Positions 37,451-47,253 of a DNA stretch of 64,000 nucleotides are shown here, one piece after another (position 1 is the first letter of the stretch; every line of letters starts with the position of its first letter). A program made the position numbers and the translations under genes. This DNA comes from Paenibacillus sp. P25 (GTDB lineage: Bacteria > Bacillota > Bacilli > Paenibacillales > NBRC-103111). Under the pieces are notes generated by a model. That model was not told the DNA's origin. It saw only the letters and a list, made by a program, of their open reading frames with translations, and ran no database searches. The stretch is taken from NCBI GenBank assembly GCA_024704175.1, contig CP085629.1, positions 4,340,001-4,404,000 of the forward strand. Direction: 5' to 3'.

Positions 37451-37502
37451 AACAAAAAGAAAAGCACCAACCTAACATGTACATGACATGTAAGATTGGT
37501 GC
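37451..37502 (-). terminator. Terminator of obg
   Basis: A long stem (GCACCAATCTTACATGT with ACATGTTAGGTTGGTGC, two mismatches) followed by TTTTCTTTTT on the minus strand, just past the obg stop. It isolates the nitrate cluster from obg transcription. Confidence 0.9.
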
Positions 37503-37517
37503 CTGATATTCCCGCCG

Positions 37518-38818
37518 CTATTCCTGTTCCACAAATTCGAACTCAAAGTCGCCGATCCGGATCGTTTGTCCGTCTTTCGCCCCCCGGTCGCGGAGCGCTT
37601 TGTCTACGCCCTTCTTCCTCAGAATCCGGGCGAAGCGCATTACCGACTCGTGGGTGCTGAAATTCGTTCGTTTGATTAGCTTCTCGATGCTGGGACTTTC
37701 GACAACGAATACATCGTTATCGCGGCGGATGGTAAAATCTTCGTCCTCCTCCGCTTCCAGGCGGTATACCTTACGCTCGGAGATGTCCGCTATTTCCTCG
37801 ACCACCGGCATCTCCGGAATCGTCTCAAGCATATCCGCCACTTTATACAGCGGCTCCTGGACGCCGCTTTTGGCGTAAGCCGAAATCGGAAATACGGGAA
37901 TATCCCGCCCCGTCTCCGCCAGCCGCCGCTTGAACTCCTCCAGATGGCCCTCCGCTTCCGGCATATCCATCTTGTTCGCGGCAATCATCTGCGGGCGTTC
38001 CTCCAGCTTGGCATTGTAGAGCTTCAGCTCGTCGTTAATTTTCAGCCAGTCCTCGAAGGGGTCCCGCTCTTCCGTGGCCGCCATGTCGATGACGTGCAGG
38101 ATGACCCGGGTCCGCTCCACATGGCGCAGGAAATCATGCCCCAGCCCGACGCCTTCATGCGCCCCTTCGATAAGTCCCGGCAAGTCGGCCATAACGAAGC
38201 TGCGCCCGTCGCCGACATCCACCACACCCAAATTCGGCGTCAGCGTCGTAAAATGATACGCTCCGATCTTCGGCTTCGCGCCGGAAACCACGGAAAGCAG
38301 CGTGGATTTGCCCACGCTGGGGAAGCCTACGAGCCCCACGTCAGCCATGACCTTCAGCTCCAGAACAACCCAGCGTTCCTGTCCTTCCTCGCCGTTCTCG
38401 GAAATGCTCGGGGCCGGATTGTTCGGCGTCGCAAAACGGGTATTGCCCCGTCCGCCGCGGCCGCCCTTGGCCACCACCACTTCCTGCCCGTGCCGCGTCA
38501 AGTCGGCCAGAATCTCCTGCGTATCGTCATCAATGACGATGGTGCCGGGCGGAACCCGGACGATCATATCCTCCGCATTGGCGCCGTGCTGGCTCTTGTT
38601 GCGTCCCTTTTCCCCGCGCTCGGCCTTAAAATGCTTCTGGTACCGGAAATCCACCAGCGTGCGGAGCCCTTCATCCACACGGAAAATCACATCCCCGCCG
38701 TCTCCGCCGTCGCCTCCGGCCGGCCCGCCTTCCGGCACGTACTTCTCCCTGCGGAAGGCTACCAGACCATCCCCGCCGTCTCCCCTTTGACATAAATCTT
38801 CGCTTTATCTACAAACAT
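37518..38818 (-). CDS. obg: GTPase Obg (one apparent frameshift)
   Basis: Ribosome-associated GTPase tied to ribosome assembly and sporulation initiation. Glycine-rich N-terminus (MFVDKAKIYVKGGDGGDG, then YVPEGGPAGGDGGDGG), G domain with GFPSVGKST, DLPGL and NKMD, and a C-terminal OCT domain ending FEFEFVEQE. About 433 residues. The break is a missing G in the run at 38782-38785, 12 codons from the start. Start ATG at 38818 follows AAGAGGTGG. Confidence 0.97.
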
Positions 38819-38830
38819 GAATCCACCTCT

Positions 38831-39484
38831 TTACGGTTCATCGCCATCCGCGAAGCGGACGTGCCAAATCACTTTGCGTTCTTCGTATTTTGCATCCCAT
38901 TCCCAGCCGCAGCGACGTACCCACCGGTCCAACAGCGCATCCTCGGCCGGGATCAACCGGGCGGGATCGTACCCGCCCCGGTACGACGCCGAAACCTGAA
39001 TTCTGCCCGTCATCCTCCGCCATCTCAGCTCGAGCACATTCTCATCCGGAAAATCGTTCGCTTCGCACCGGAAGCATTCCAGGATCGCAAGAAGGAACTC
39101 TGCCGCTTGGTCCGCATGCTTCATATCCTGCATCCGGATCTCTTCATCCATCCGAAGCACGAGCTGCAGCTCCTTGACTTCCGCTTGAAAGGAGAGCAAA
39201 CGCACGATCAAAGAAGGCAGTCCCAGCTTCGATATGTAGCTTTCCTGACGAACCTTTTCATTTATTTTCTCCATCAAATCCAATAATTTATCATATTTTT
39301 TCAGCTTCACGTATCCGAACAGAATTTGGATATCATTCATCCAGTCGTGCCGGTAATGATTGAACAATCGAAGCACGCGCCCGTCAGGATCTACTTCATC
39401 CCTCTTGCCCCCACCGGCTGAGAGCAGCTGCAATCCCTGTTCGGGATCCGCATTTCTTGTAAGTCCATTCGCATCAGACGTCAT
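38831..39484 (-). CDS. spo0B: Sporulation phosphotransferase Spo0B
   Basis: Intact, about 217 residues from ATG 39484 (AAAGGACTG upstream). The phosphorylated His46 is in NHYRHDWMNDIQILFGYVKL, followed by KKYDKLLDLMEKINEKV, matching the Bacillus helical hairpin. The C-terminal half is a poorly conserved ATPase-like fold. Passes phosphate from Spo0F to Spo0A. Lies between rpmA and obg as in Bacillus. Confidence 0.92.
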   Translation of the reverse strand: MTSDANGLTRNADPEQGLQLLSAGGGKRDEVDPDGRVLRLFNHYRHDWMNDIQILFGYVKLKKYDKLLDLMEKINEKVRQESYISKLGLPSLIVRLLSFQAEVKELQLVLRMDEEIRMQDMKHADQAAEFLLAILECFRCEANDFPDENVLELRWRRMTGRIQVSASYRGGYDPARLIPAEDALLDRWVRRCGWEWDAKYEERKVIWHVRFADGDEP

Positions 39485-39603
39485 TGTTTCAGTCCTTTCG
39501 CACCGGTTCGTCCCGATCCCTACAAGTATATCATGCCGGAAGGCAAAGTTCACCATAATTCACCGGGCAGCGGCCGTAGCCAGACCGTATTTAGACGTTA
39601 AAC

Positions 39604-39636
39604 GAAAAAACCCCGGCGAAAACATTCGCCAGGGTT
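39604..39636 (-). terminator. Terminator after rpmA
   Basis: AACCCTGGCGAA pairs with TTCGCCGGGGTT on the minus strand, followed by TTTTTCG. It separates the ribosomal transcript from spo0B, with read-through possible. Confidence 0.85.
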
Positions 39637-39655
39637 ATAGGCACGTGATGGTGAA

Positions 39656-39967
39656 TTAAACTTCTACCGCTGCAGCTACAGGAGTCGCTTGAACAGGGTA
39701 GACGCTAACTTTCTTGCGGTCGCGACCCAAGCGTTCGAATTTTACAACGCCGTCGATTTTCGCAAAAAGAGTATCGTCCGATCCGATGCCCACGTTGTTG
39801 CCCGGGTGGATTTTGGTGCCGCGCTGGCGAACCAAAATGCTTCCGCCCGTTACCGCTTGACCGTCCGCACGCTTCACGCCAAGACGCTTCGCGATGCTGT
39901 CACGGCCGTTTTTCGTGGAACCTACGCCCTTCTTGGACGCAAACAGCTGAAGATTCAATTGTAGCAT
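39656..39967 (-). CDS. rpmA: 50S ribosomal protein L27 with cleavable N-terminal extension
   Basis: 103 residues. The N-terminus MLQLNLQLF precedes the mature start ASKKGVGSTKNGRDS. This nine-residue extension is cleaved in Firmicutes by Prp, encoded just upstream in the same transcript. Core motifs GGSILVRQRGTKIHPG and LFAKIDGVVKFER. Ribosome site AGGAGGT. Confidence 0.98.
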   Translation of the reverse strand: MLQLNLQLFASKKGVGSTKNGRDSIAKRLGVKRADGQAVTGGSILVRQRGTKIHPGNNVGIGSDDTLFAKIDGVVKFERLGRDRKKVSVYPVQATPVAAAVEV

Positions 39968-39974
39968 TGTCAGT

Positions 39975-40316
39975 CTACCTCCTTGCTTTGGAATGTTCTT
40001 GCATTGTTATATATGCACCGTACGATTGTTCAATCGATTGCAGCATAACGACCATCGATTCGAGCAGCGACTGCACCTTGCCGTGCGTCTCCGAATCCAG
40101 TCCGGCAGGAACCTCGACCTGCAGCAAGCCATGCTTCATCCGGTTCTTCAGCTCGAGCCCGGCCAGCGCCTCCACGGCATTGACGGTGCCAACGGTTACG
40201 GCAGAGACGCCCGCACAGACAATATCCTTGCCCGGCTCGTCATACTCTGCGTGACCGTCCACGCTGAATCGTTCGATGTGCCCGTCGTGTCCCCGATAAA
40301 TCGCGACCCGAATCAT
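39975..40316 (-). CDS. prp: Ribosomal processing cysteine protease Prp
   Basis: 113 residues. The catalytic pair sits at His22 (DGHAEYDEPG) and Cys34 (DIVCAGVSAVT), at exactly the family spacing. Removes the N-terminal extension of L27. Sits between rplU and rpmA, as in most Firmicutes (Bacillus ysxB). Confidence 0.95.
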   Translation of the reverse strand: MIRVAIYRGHDGHIERFSVDGHAEYDEPGKDIVCAGVSAVTVGTVNAVEALAGLELKNRMKHGLLQVEVPAGLDSETHGKVQSLLESMVVMLQSIEQSYGAYITMQEHSKARR

Positions 40317-40325
40317 AGCGCCATC

Positions 40326-40637
40326 TTAACCTTGGATCTTCTCGATAACAACCTTCGTGTAAGGTTGACGATGACCTTGCTTGCGGCGGTAATTCTTCTT
40401 CGCTTTATATTTATAAACGATGATTTTCTCGCCTTTGCCTTGCTTCTCGACTTTGCCGGATACGGAAGCGCCGGATACGACCGGAGCACCTACCACCAGA
40501 CCGCTTTCTTTGGAAACGGCCAGGACACGGTCGAACGTAACGGACTCGCCTTCACCTGCGTTCAGCTTCTCGATGTAAACCACATCGCCTTCCTGAACTT
40601 TGTACTGCTTGCCGCCTGTTTCGATAATTGCGTACAT
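40326..40637 (-). CDS. rplU: 50S ribosomal protein L21
   Basis: 103 residues: MYAIIETGGKQYKVQEGD, IEKLNAGEGESVTFD, and the C-terminal KKNYRRKQGHRQPYTKV. First gene of the rplU-prp-rpmA transcript, with promoter at 40760-40789 and a leader of about 115 bases. Confidence 0.98.
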   Translation of the reverse strand: MYAIIETGGKQYKVQEGDVVYIEKLNAGEGESVTFDRVLAVSKESGLVVGAPVVSGASVSGKVEKQGKGEKIIVYKYKAKKNYRRKQGHRQPYTKVVIEKIQG

Positions 40638-40752
40638 TGTTGCACCTCCCTCATGTCTCAGACTCGCCTAAAGCCAGGTGGCTTGACCGATGAACGGACA
40701 AGCACTTGAAATCAACCCGCTTCGCGCGGTTACAGCATGTTATAGCAACATA
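40638..40752 (-). promoter_or_regulatory. Probable L21 leader (ribosomal protein autoregulatory 5' UTR)
   Basis: Between the predicted start and rplU the RNA has a stable hairpin (ACCGCGCGAAGCGGGTT) and a second block with GTGCTTGTCC, GGTCAAGCC and CACCTGGC before the ribosome site. Placement and length fit the L21 leader family of Firmicutes; I recall the family only in outline. Confidence 0.6.
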
Positions 40753-40759
40753 CTGAACT

Positions 40760-40789
40760 ATTCTATCACAGCCCACGGGCAAAAATCAA
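40760..40789 (-). promoter_or_regulatory. Sigma-A-type promoter of rplU-prp-rpmA
   Basis: TTGATT and TAGAAT separated by 18 bases on the minus strand, about 120 bases before the L21 start. Confidence 0.7.
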
Positions 40790-40802
40790 CATAAAATTAT
40801 GA

Positions 40803-42045
40803 TTAAACATCATCGGATACAACCCATCCGCTACCCCCGCAGGCTGGACAGGCCTCAAGCACCGTCGCTTCCTTGCTTTCCCGTACCTTTTTGCGCGTGA
40901 GCTCAACAAGGCCCAGCTTGGTCCAGCCGACGACAACCGTCTTCGTCCGGTCCTTTCTCGTCTCCCGCACCAGCTCGTCCAGCACCTGCTGGCGGGAGGC
41001 TTCCGTCTCCATATCGATGAAATCGATAATGATCAGGCCGCCGATATCGCGAAGCCGCAGGAGCCGCGCAATCTCGCGGGCCGCTTCAATGTTCGTGTCG
41101 AAGACCGTACGCTCCAAATCGATCGACCCCGTATACCTGCCGGTGTTCACATCGAAGACCGTGAGCGCTTCTGTCCGATCTACGATCAAATACGACCCGT
41201 TATCCAGCCAAATCTTGCGCTTCAGCCCCAGCTCGAGTCGCCGTTCGATCTCCTGATCCGCCCAAAAGGACGGTGACGACGCCCGCTTCACCCGAGCGGC
41301 CAGCGTTGAAGATACTGGAGTTACGAGCGAAAGAATCTCACGGTATACCGATTCCGAACCCACGACCAGCTCTTCCACGTCGTCCCGGAACAAATCCCGG
41401 ATCAGCCGCGGAAGCATTTCCAGATCGGAATAAATTTTTCTCGGGACCGGCCCTTCCGCCGCCGAAGCCGCCTCCAGCTGCTTCCACCTGCCCCGCAGAC
41501 TCTTCCAGATCGGCCGCAATCGCCTCCTCGCTTTCTCCCAAAGCGGCCGTTCTTACGATAAAGCCTTCGCCCGGCTGCAGATGCCGCTCCGCCGTCTTTT
41601 TCAGCCGCTCGCGGTCCGCTGCGCTTTCAATCTTGCGGGAAACGCCCACATAATCGGCATAGGGCATGTACACGCCGAAACGGCCGGGAATCGAGTAATG
41701 GGTCGTCACCCGCGCCCCCTTGTCGCCCACCGGCTCCTTAACCACCTGAACCATAATCCGCTGACCGACCTTCACCAGATCATGGATGGACGGCTTCTGC
41801 TTGGGCTGTTTCTCGAGATGCGCAGGCAGCAGATCGTCTATATATAGAAAAACATTTTTTTCCAGTCCTACGTCGACGAAGGCCGACTGCATCCCCTGCA
41901 GCACCCTTACCACGCGTCCGATATACACATTGCCGGCCAGCTGTCCCTGATCACGCCGGCCTTTATAATATTCCACGAGCTTGCCGTTTTCCTGCACGGC
42001 CACCTCGGTATGCTGTTCACCGCTTCGAACCCATATTCGTTTCAT
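40803..42045 (-). CDS. rng: Ribonuclease E/G family protein (one apparent frameshift)
   Basis: About 413 residues. S1 domain at the N-terminus (GNVYIGRVVRVLQGMQSAFVD, NVFLYIDDLLP), then 5'-sensor and RNase H-like parts. Motifs: VVKEPVGDKGARVTTHYSIP, LTVFDVNTGRYTGS (catalytic Asp region), IIIDFIDMETEASR, and a CxxC zinc link in ACPACGGSG. Cuts single-stranded RNA. The break at about 41496-41505 (EES to LRGRWKQL) needs removal of one base. Lies between spoIVFB and rplU. Confidence 0.94.
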
Positions 42046-42077
42046 AGCTGCAACACCTCGGCCCTATTGTACCACAT

Positions 42078-42973
42078 TCAAGACACAAAAAGCTCGGACA
42101 AGGGCCGTTCTCTTTTGGACTCGTTGAAGTAAAGCTCCAGCATCGCTTTTTCCGGCACCACACTCCGGATGATTCCCCGTTCGTCCAGCACATATACCAG
42201 ATGATAGCGGTCGCGCATAAACAATCGGACGGCATCCGTTACCTTATTCCTGCCGCGGACGACGATCGGGCTCGCTACGGCCCCTTAGCCGTCAGCCGAT
42301 GCTCCCGCACCGGCCGGCTGACCAGGAAACGGACGAACCGGTACGGAACCCCCTTCAGCTCATGCCAGTTGGAATATAGTAAAAACAGGCCGATCATCAG
42401 CCAGTTTAACTGGATCCCTCCGTGTTCCGATCCAAGATGAAGCGCCGAGAACATCACGATCAGTCCGCTGAAAGCCAGACTGACCCAGGCGGTGAGACGG
42501 ATCGTCTGCTGATAAGGAAGCCAGAGACCGGTCAATATCTGCAGGACCTTTCCTCCGTCCAGCGGAAGCACCGGCAGCAGATTGAAGAGCGCGATGATCA
42601 GGTTGGCCTGAACGAAATAAGCTCCCCATACCGGAGGCGACCAGCCCCAGGAAGTCATGAGGGTGCCGATCCCCATCATCCATACGTTCTGCAGCGGTCC
42701 CGCCAGGGCCACCGTGAGTTCCTGCCAGGCCGGAACGCCGGGTCGCTCCTCGACAACAGCTACTCCGCCGAAGGGAAGCGGCTGCACCTCCCTGGCTTTC
42801 CAGCCCAGACTCTGGTACGCCGCCACATGGCCGAGCTCGTGGATCAGCACGATCCCGAACAGGGTAATGATTTCCACGAAATAGCCGGTTAAGGCCGACA
42901 GCAGCACGATAATGGAAAACAGCGGATGAAACCGGAAGCGGATGCCGAACCAGACGTTCCATCCTTTAATCAA
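42078..42973 (-). CDS. spoIVFB: Stage IV sporulation metalloprotease SpoIVFB (one apparent frameshift)
   Basis: Site-2-type intramembrane protease that cleaves pro-sigma-K. Zinc motif HELGH at His45/Glu46/His49, second motif LLPVLPLDGGK, six membrane segments. After a missing base at 42281-42284 it continues as a CBS-like C-terminal domain (SPIVVRGRNKVTDAVRLFMR, YHLVYVLDERGI, PLSELFVS). About 298 residues versus 288 in Bacillus. It overlaps the spoIVFA end by eight bases, implying coupled translation. Confidence 0.93.
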
Positions 42974-43843
42974 ACGTAATCACGTCCGTCGGGTTGACAG
43001 GCTTCCCGTCCTTGGATATCGCAAAAAACAGCGTGCCGGACGCGGATCCGGATGCCTTGGACAAGGTGCCGACGGTCTCCCCTCCCTTAATCCAATCGTT
43101 CACCCGTACGGCACCTTGCTCCAAATGACCGTACACGGTCTCCATTCCGTCCGTATGGCGGATGATAATCGTGTAGCCGCTGTCCTCCCTTACGCCGGCA
43201 TAGGTGACCAGGCCCGTATCCATGGCGGCCACAGGGGCTCCGGGCTTCGCCTGCACGAGAATGCCGCTCTGTCCCGGTGTGAAGGCGGCGATCACTTTGC
43301 CCTGCGGCGGCACAAAATAATGCTTGGACGCAGCACTGACCTTCTCCGCATCCTGATGTTTGGCCGGGTCCATCGCCGGAAGGAAGGACGGGTACGCCGC
43401 CGAATTTATTTTCATACCATACCGCCAAGGACCGGGCATCGAACGATTCGTTCAGAGCGGAGACGATAAACCGCTTCCCATTCTCCGCCCAAGGCTCATT
43501 CAATTGGAAGAGTCCCCAGACCAAGGCGGCGATCAGCCCGCTGATCACAATCTGCGCGCCGATGCGGTCGCGGGACGGACCGCTCGTCCGGTAGCCGGGC
43601 GAGCGGGAATAAGCGGATAAATCCCGCCGCCACTTCCGGTTCCATTCCAGTTCGGGATCCGGCATCCGGTATTCTTCTCCCCGCTCAAACGGCCGCCCGG
43701 GTTCATACGGTTCCCGCACTCTGCCCCCGCCACGGGAAATTCATAATGCGTCTGATCCGGCTCCCAGGGCGGCCGGGTTCTGCCCCCTGCAGCTGACGGA
43801 TTTTTTCCATGCGCCGCTCGCGAATGCCGCGTTTGCTCTCCAT
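42966..43843 (-). CDS. spoIVFA: Stage IV sporulation protein SpoIVFA, M23-like domain (two apparent frameshifts)
   Basis: Holds SpoIVFB inactive with BofA until the forespore signal arrives. N-terminus MESKRGIRERRMEKIRQL is charged, followed by an Arg/Pro-rich cytosolic part, one membrane helix (QIVISGLIAALVWGLFQL) and a C-terminal M23/lysostaphin-like fold (TGLVTYAGVREDSGYTIIIR, METVYGHLEQGAVRV). The usual catalytic His/Asp set is not complete. Breaks are at 43724-43728 (G run) and 43409-43412 (A run), one base short each. About 292 residues. Confidence 0.88.
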
Positions 43844-43955
43844 ATCCCCCGTTCCTCCCTGCCCAAGGCTTGTATATTCCATCCTATGAGCTTGTACGGG
43901 CAAATATACAGGAAGGGCACAAACGACTTGCCGCCGGCTGGGCTGGACAAATCGA

Positions 43956-43990
43956 CAAAAAAAGGACCCGGTGCTGTGCATCCAGGCCCT
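43956..43990 (-). terminator. Terminator of rodA
   Basis: AAGGGCCTGG pairs with CCGGGTCCTT (two mismatches) on the minus strand, followed by TTTTT, 18 bases past the stop. Confidence 0.72.
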
Positions 43991-44007
43991 TTCTCTTATT
44001 GTTCCTG

Positions 44008-45162
44008 TTAAAGGTCTTCGTCCAATAACAGATCATCATGAATTTTTATGCTCATAACCAGTCCCATGGCGATCATATTAATCATTAATGAAGTACCGCC
44101 ATAGCTGACAAAGGGAAGCGTTATACCGGTAAGAGGCATAATTCCGATCATCATCCCGATATTTTCGAATATTTGAAATACCAGCATAGAAATAACTCCG
44201 ACCACGATATAGCGCCCCGCGAAATTATTAGTATAGATGGCGATAAGAATCATCCGGTAAATAAGCACGAAATAGAGCAGCAGCAAGATCGAAGCGCCGA
44301 TGAACCCGAATTCTTCTCCGATGACGACAAAGATCGAATCGCTGTATGCTACCGGTATGAAATTGTTGTGAATCGAGGTCCCGTGAAGAAAACCTTCTCC
44401 CGTTAAAGAACCGGAACCTATCGCTCTAACCGAGTTAACCACTTGATATTTTTGGTCATTGGTCGCCGACTCCGGGTCGATAAACGTATTGATTCTCGCC
44501 ATCCAGTGAAACGGCAGTTTATGGGCAATAAGATATTCTTTAATCTGTGTGTAGTAAAGTTTAAAGTAGTGGAGAAAAAAGTACCCGAACGCCGAAATAG
44601 CGGCGATACCGGAAAGAACGTAGGTTATAGGCACTTGTCCAATCCAATAAAGACCGATTAAGACAGCGACCAGAATGATCGCATTGCCGAAGTCCGGCTG
44701 GGCCATGACCAGAGCAATAGGTACCAGGGTCAATACGCCGACAGGTACGATTCCCCTTAAAAAGGTCATGGGTTCGCCCTTCAGCTTACCGATAAAGTAT
44801 GACACCGTTAGAATCAGGATAATTTTGAACAATTCGACAGGCTGGAAATCGAGGCCGAAAGGCAAAGAGAACCACCCGGTCGCTCCGCCCTTTTCCACCC
44901 CGAATTTCAAAACCGCTACCAGCAGGATCAGCCCGGCTCCATATAAATAATAAGAGAATTTCGTCAGAATCCTGTAATCAATGGTCGTGGCGGCCAGAAA
45001 CCCGATAATCGATATAACATAAATGATGGTGAGCTTCTTGGCATCGAACTTTAATTCAGTACCGTTGATTGTTGCACTGTAAACAAGGAGCGTACTGATT
45101 ACCATGAAAAGAATCAGTATAACAACAATGGACCAGTCGACTTTTTGAAATTTGCGAAGCAC
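44008..45162 (-). CDS. rodA: SEDS-family peptidoglycan glycosyltransferase, probably RodA
   Basis: About 384 residues with ten membrane helices. Conserved SEDS residues in ALVMAQPDFGNAII, GATGWFSLPFGLDFQPVE, and the long loop ATNDQKYQVVNSVRAIGSG with GEGFLHGTS; C-terminal GITLPFVSYGGTSLM. Polymerises lipid II with a class B PBP. Position beside minCD and mreBCD favours the elongation enzyme RodA over FtsW. Noticeably richer in A/T than its neighbours. GTG at 45162 is my start choice; a TTG at 45183 overlapping minD is also possible. Confidence 0.9.
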   Translation of the reverse strand: MLRKFQKVDWSIVVILILFMVISTLLVYSATINGTELKFDAKKLTIIYVISIIGFLAATTIDYRILTKFSYYLYGAGLILLVAVLKFGVEKGGATGWFSLPFGLDFQPVELFKIILILTVSYFIGKLKGEPMTFLRGIVPVGVLTLVPIALVMAQPDFGNAIILVAVLIGLYWIGQVPITYVLSGIAAISAFGYFFLHYFKLYYTQIKEYLIAHKLPFHWMARINTFIDPESATNDQKYQVVNSVRAIGSGSLTGEGFLHGTSIHNNFIPVAYSDSIFVVIGEEFGFIGASILLLLYFVLIYRMILIAIYTNNFAGRYIVVGVISMLVFQIFENIGMMIGIMPLTGITLPFVSYGGTSLMINMIAMGLVMSIKIHDDLLLDEDL

Positions 45163-45169
45163 TATGAGG

Positions 45170-45967
45170 TCATCCCATTCCAAGAAACTTTTTCATCCGG
45201 ACGAAAACGCCGGTCTTCTCTTCCATCGGCATCAGCGGCACGGAATCCCCAAGGATGCGGCGGGCGATGTTGCGGTAAGCGATAGCGGCTCTGGAATTCG
45301 GATTCATGACCGTCGGCTCCCCGATATTGGCGGCTTTGATCACGTATTCGTCATCCGGCACGATCCCCAGCAGATCGATGGCCAGCACCGAGCAGATTTC
45401 ATCGATGTCCAGCATCTCGCCTTTCTTGACCATGCTCGGACGTATCCGGTTGATGATCAGCTTGGGGGACTCCACCTGGGGCTCGCGCTCCAGCAGCCCG
45501 ATAATCCGGTCGGCGTCCCGCACCGCTGCATTCTCCGGCGTGGTGATGACAATAGCCTTGTCCGCGCCGGCCACCGCGTTCTTGAAGCCCTGTTCGATTC
45601 CCGCCGGACAGTCGATAATGACGAATTCAAAATCCCGTTTCAAATCGAGCACGATCTGCCGTACGGCATCCGGGGAAATGGCGTTCTTGTCCTTCGTTTG
45701 GGCAGCCGGAAGCATGTACAGCTCTTCGAACCGTTTATCCTTGACAAGCGCCTGAGTGAGCCGGCGGCGGCCTTCCGCCACATCGATCAGGTCGTAAATG
45801 ATGCGGTTTTCCAGCCCCATCACCACGTCCAGGTTGCGCAAACCGATGTCGGTATCCACCATGACCACTTTCTTGCCCTGCAGCGCCAGTGCCGTGCCGA
45901 TATTGGCCGAGGTCGTCGTTTTGCCGACGCCCCCTTTCCCCGAAGTGATGACGATTGCCTCTCCCAT
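45170..45967 (-). CDS. minD: Septum site-determining ATPase MinD
   Basis: Intact, about 265 residues. Deviant Walker A GKGGVGKTTT, DTDIGLRNLD, YDLIDVAEGR, DCPAGIEQGF, and a C-terminal amphipathic membrane-targeting helix (VFVRMKKFLG). Recruits MinC to the membrane and poles. Start ATG at 45967, 13 bases after minC. Confidence 0.97.
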   Translation of the reverse strand: MGEAIVITSGKGGVGKTTTSANIGTALALQGKKVVMVDTDIGLRNLDVVMGLENRIIYDLIDVAEGRRRLTQALVKDKRFEELYMLPAAQTKDKNAISPDAVRQIVLDLKRDFEFVIIDCPAGIEQGFKNAVAGADKAIVITTPENAAVRDADRIIGLLEREPQVESPKLIINRIRPSMVKKGEMLDIDEICSVLAIDLLGIVPDDEYVIKAANIGEPTVMNPNSRAAIAYRNIARRILGDSVPLMPMEEKTGVFVRMKKFLGMG

Positions 45968-45980
45968 GGCTCCCACTCCT

Positions 45981-46646
45981 TTAAGAAATTTGGTTCAACC
46001 CGAATTTATGAAAATGATGAATCTTGTCGATTTCCATCTTGCCTTCCTTCACATAGGCAAACTCCATATAAGCGTCGTAAGCGCCGGCAGCATCCCACTC
46101 ATCCGGAGGCCTGCTGATAATTCCCGCGATTCTGAGCTGTGTGGGGCGCATATGGGAGGCCGCAATAATTGCCGTTTCGTCCCCTTCGACCCCGGCGTGC
46201 GCCATCCCCCTTAACGATCCCATAATATATATACTCCCGGTGCTCACGATCGAGCCCCCGGGGTTGATGTCGCCTAAAAATAACACGTGCCCTTCATGCG
46301 TCGAGGTTTGTCCGGAACGGACGATGCCGCGAACCATCTTGACTTCCGAAGATCCCGGCTCGGGCTTCTTCGCGGAAGCATCCGCCGTATCGATGGACTG
46401 TACCAGCAGATTTCCCTTTTGGCCGATGATTTCGCGGATTTGATCCCTCTGCTCCTCCGTCACAGGCCGGTCGCCGAGCTGAACCCGGACATGAATGATC
46501 GGACCGGTCAGGATTTGCTGATGCGTCTTCTCCAGCTTATGCCTCAGTTCCGAAAGCACTTCCTCAAAGTCGCATGCATCGTCCAGCAGAAAGACAAGCC
46601 CGTCCTTTACCCCTTTGATCGTCACGTGATGCTTTACTGCCGTCAT
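45981..46646 (-). CDS. minC: Septum formation inhibitor MinC
   Basis: Intact 221 residues. N-terminal FtsZ-inhibiting domain and a C-terminal beta-helix with VRSGQTSTHEGHVLFLGDIN, GGSIVSTGSIYIMGSLRGMAHAG and AASHMRPTQLRIAG. Partner of MinD encoded next. Confidence 0.96.
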   Translation of the reverse strand: MTAVKHHVTIKGVKDGLVFLLDDACDFEEVLSELRHKLEKTHQQILTGPIIHVRVQLGDRPVTEEQRDQIREIIGQKGNLLVQSIDTADASAKKPEPGSSEVKMVRGIVRSGQTSTHEGHVLFLGDINPGGSIVSTGSIYIMGSLRGMAHAGVEGDETAIIAASHMRPTQLRIAGIISRPPDEWDAAGAYDAYMEFAYVKEGKMEIDKIHHFHKFGLNQIS

Positions 46647-46717
46647 AAACGCTTCTACCCCCTAAGCCTATACATTTCGGCTTCGTTCGCGCGTTCTCCT
46701 GCTCCATGCCCAAATTA

Positions 46718-47242
46718 TTATTCTTCAGCCGAGGTAGAAGGGATCGCATGGCTCTCGAAGAGCTTGCGGAGCGGAACGTATACGGCCAGGGCAAACAACA
46801 GATTAATCAGCATGCTGGGCAGCATCTGATGAAGAAAGACCCATTGAAAATCCAGATGGGTGATCCGGAACAACCGGTACAATCCGAAAATGATCGCTTC
46901 ATAGCCCAGGTTCCCCAGCGCGATCACTAGCATGCTGACCATAATGCTGGAATACACCCGCCCGGACATGAGCCCCGCCATATAACCGGTCAAGCCCATG
47001 CTGAAGGCAATCGGTCCGAGCATGGGCGAATAATGAATGATATCGTTCAGCATCCCGAAAATTAACCCGTATAAGAGCGAGGTATGACGGTTCATATATA
47101 ATCCGATGAACAGGACAATCACGAGAACGAAATGCGGCGTAACCAGAATCCGGGTTTGCCAGGCGACCGGAATCAGCCAGGGAAGAACCGTGCTTTCGAG
47201 CAGGAAGAGGACGGTCAACAGAAGCCATAATCGTTTATGCAC
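46718..47242 (-). CDS. mreD: Rod shape-determining protein MreD
   Basis: 174 residues with five membrane helices; LLESTVLPWLIP, LLYGLIFGMLNDIIHYSP and GLTGYMAGL are typical. Part of the elongasome membrane scaffold. mreB-mreC-mreD order is standard. Confidence 0.93.
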   Translation of the reverse strand: MHKRLWLLLTVLFLLESTVLPWLIPVAWQTRILVTPHFVLVIVLFIGLYMNRHTSLLYGLIFGMLNDIIHYSPMLGPIAFSMGLTGYMAGLMSGRVYSSIMVSMLVIALGNLGYEAIIFGLYRLFRITHLDFQWVFLHQMLPSMLINLLFALAVYVPLRKLFESHAIPSTSAEE

Positions 47243-47253
47243 CCGTTCTCACC

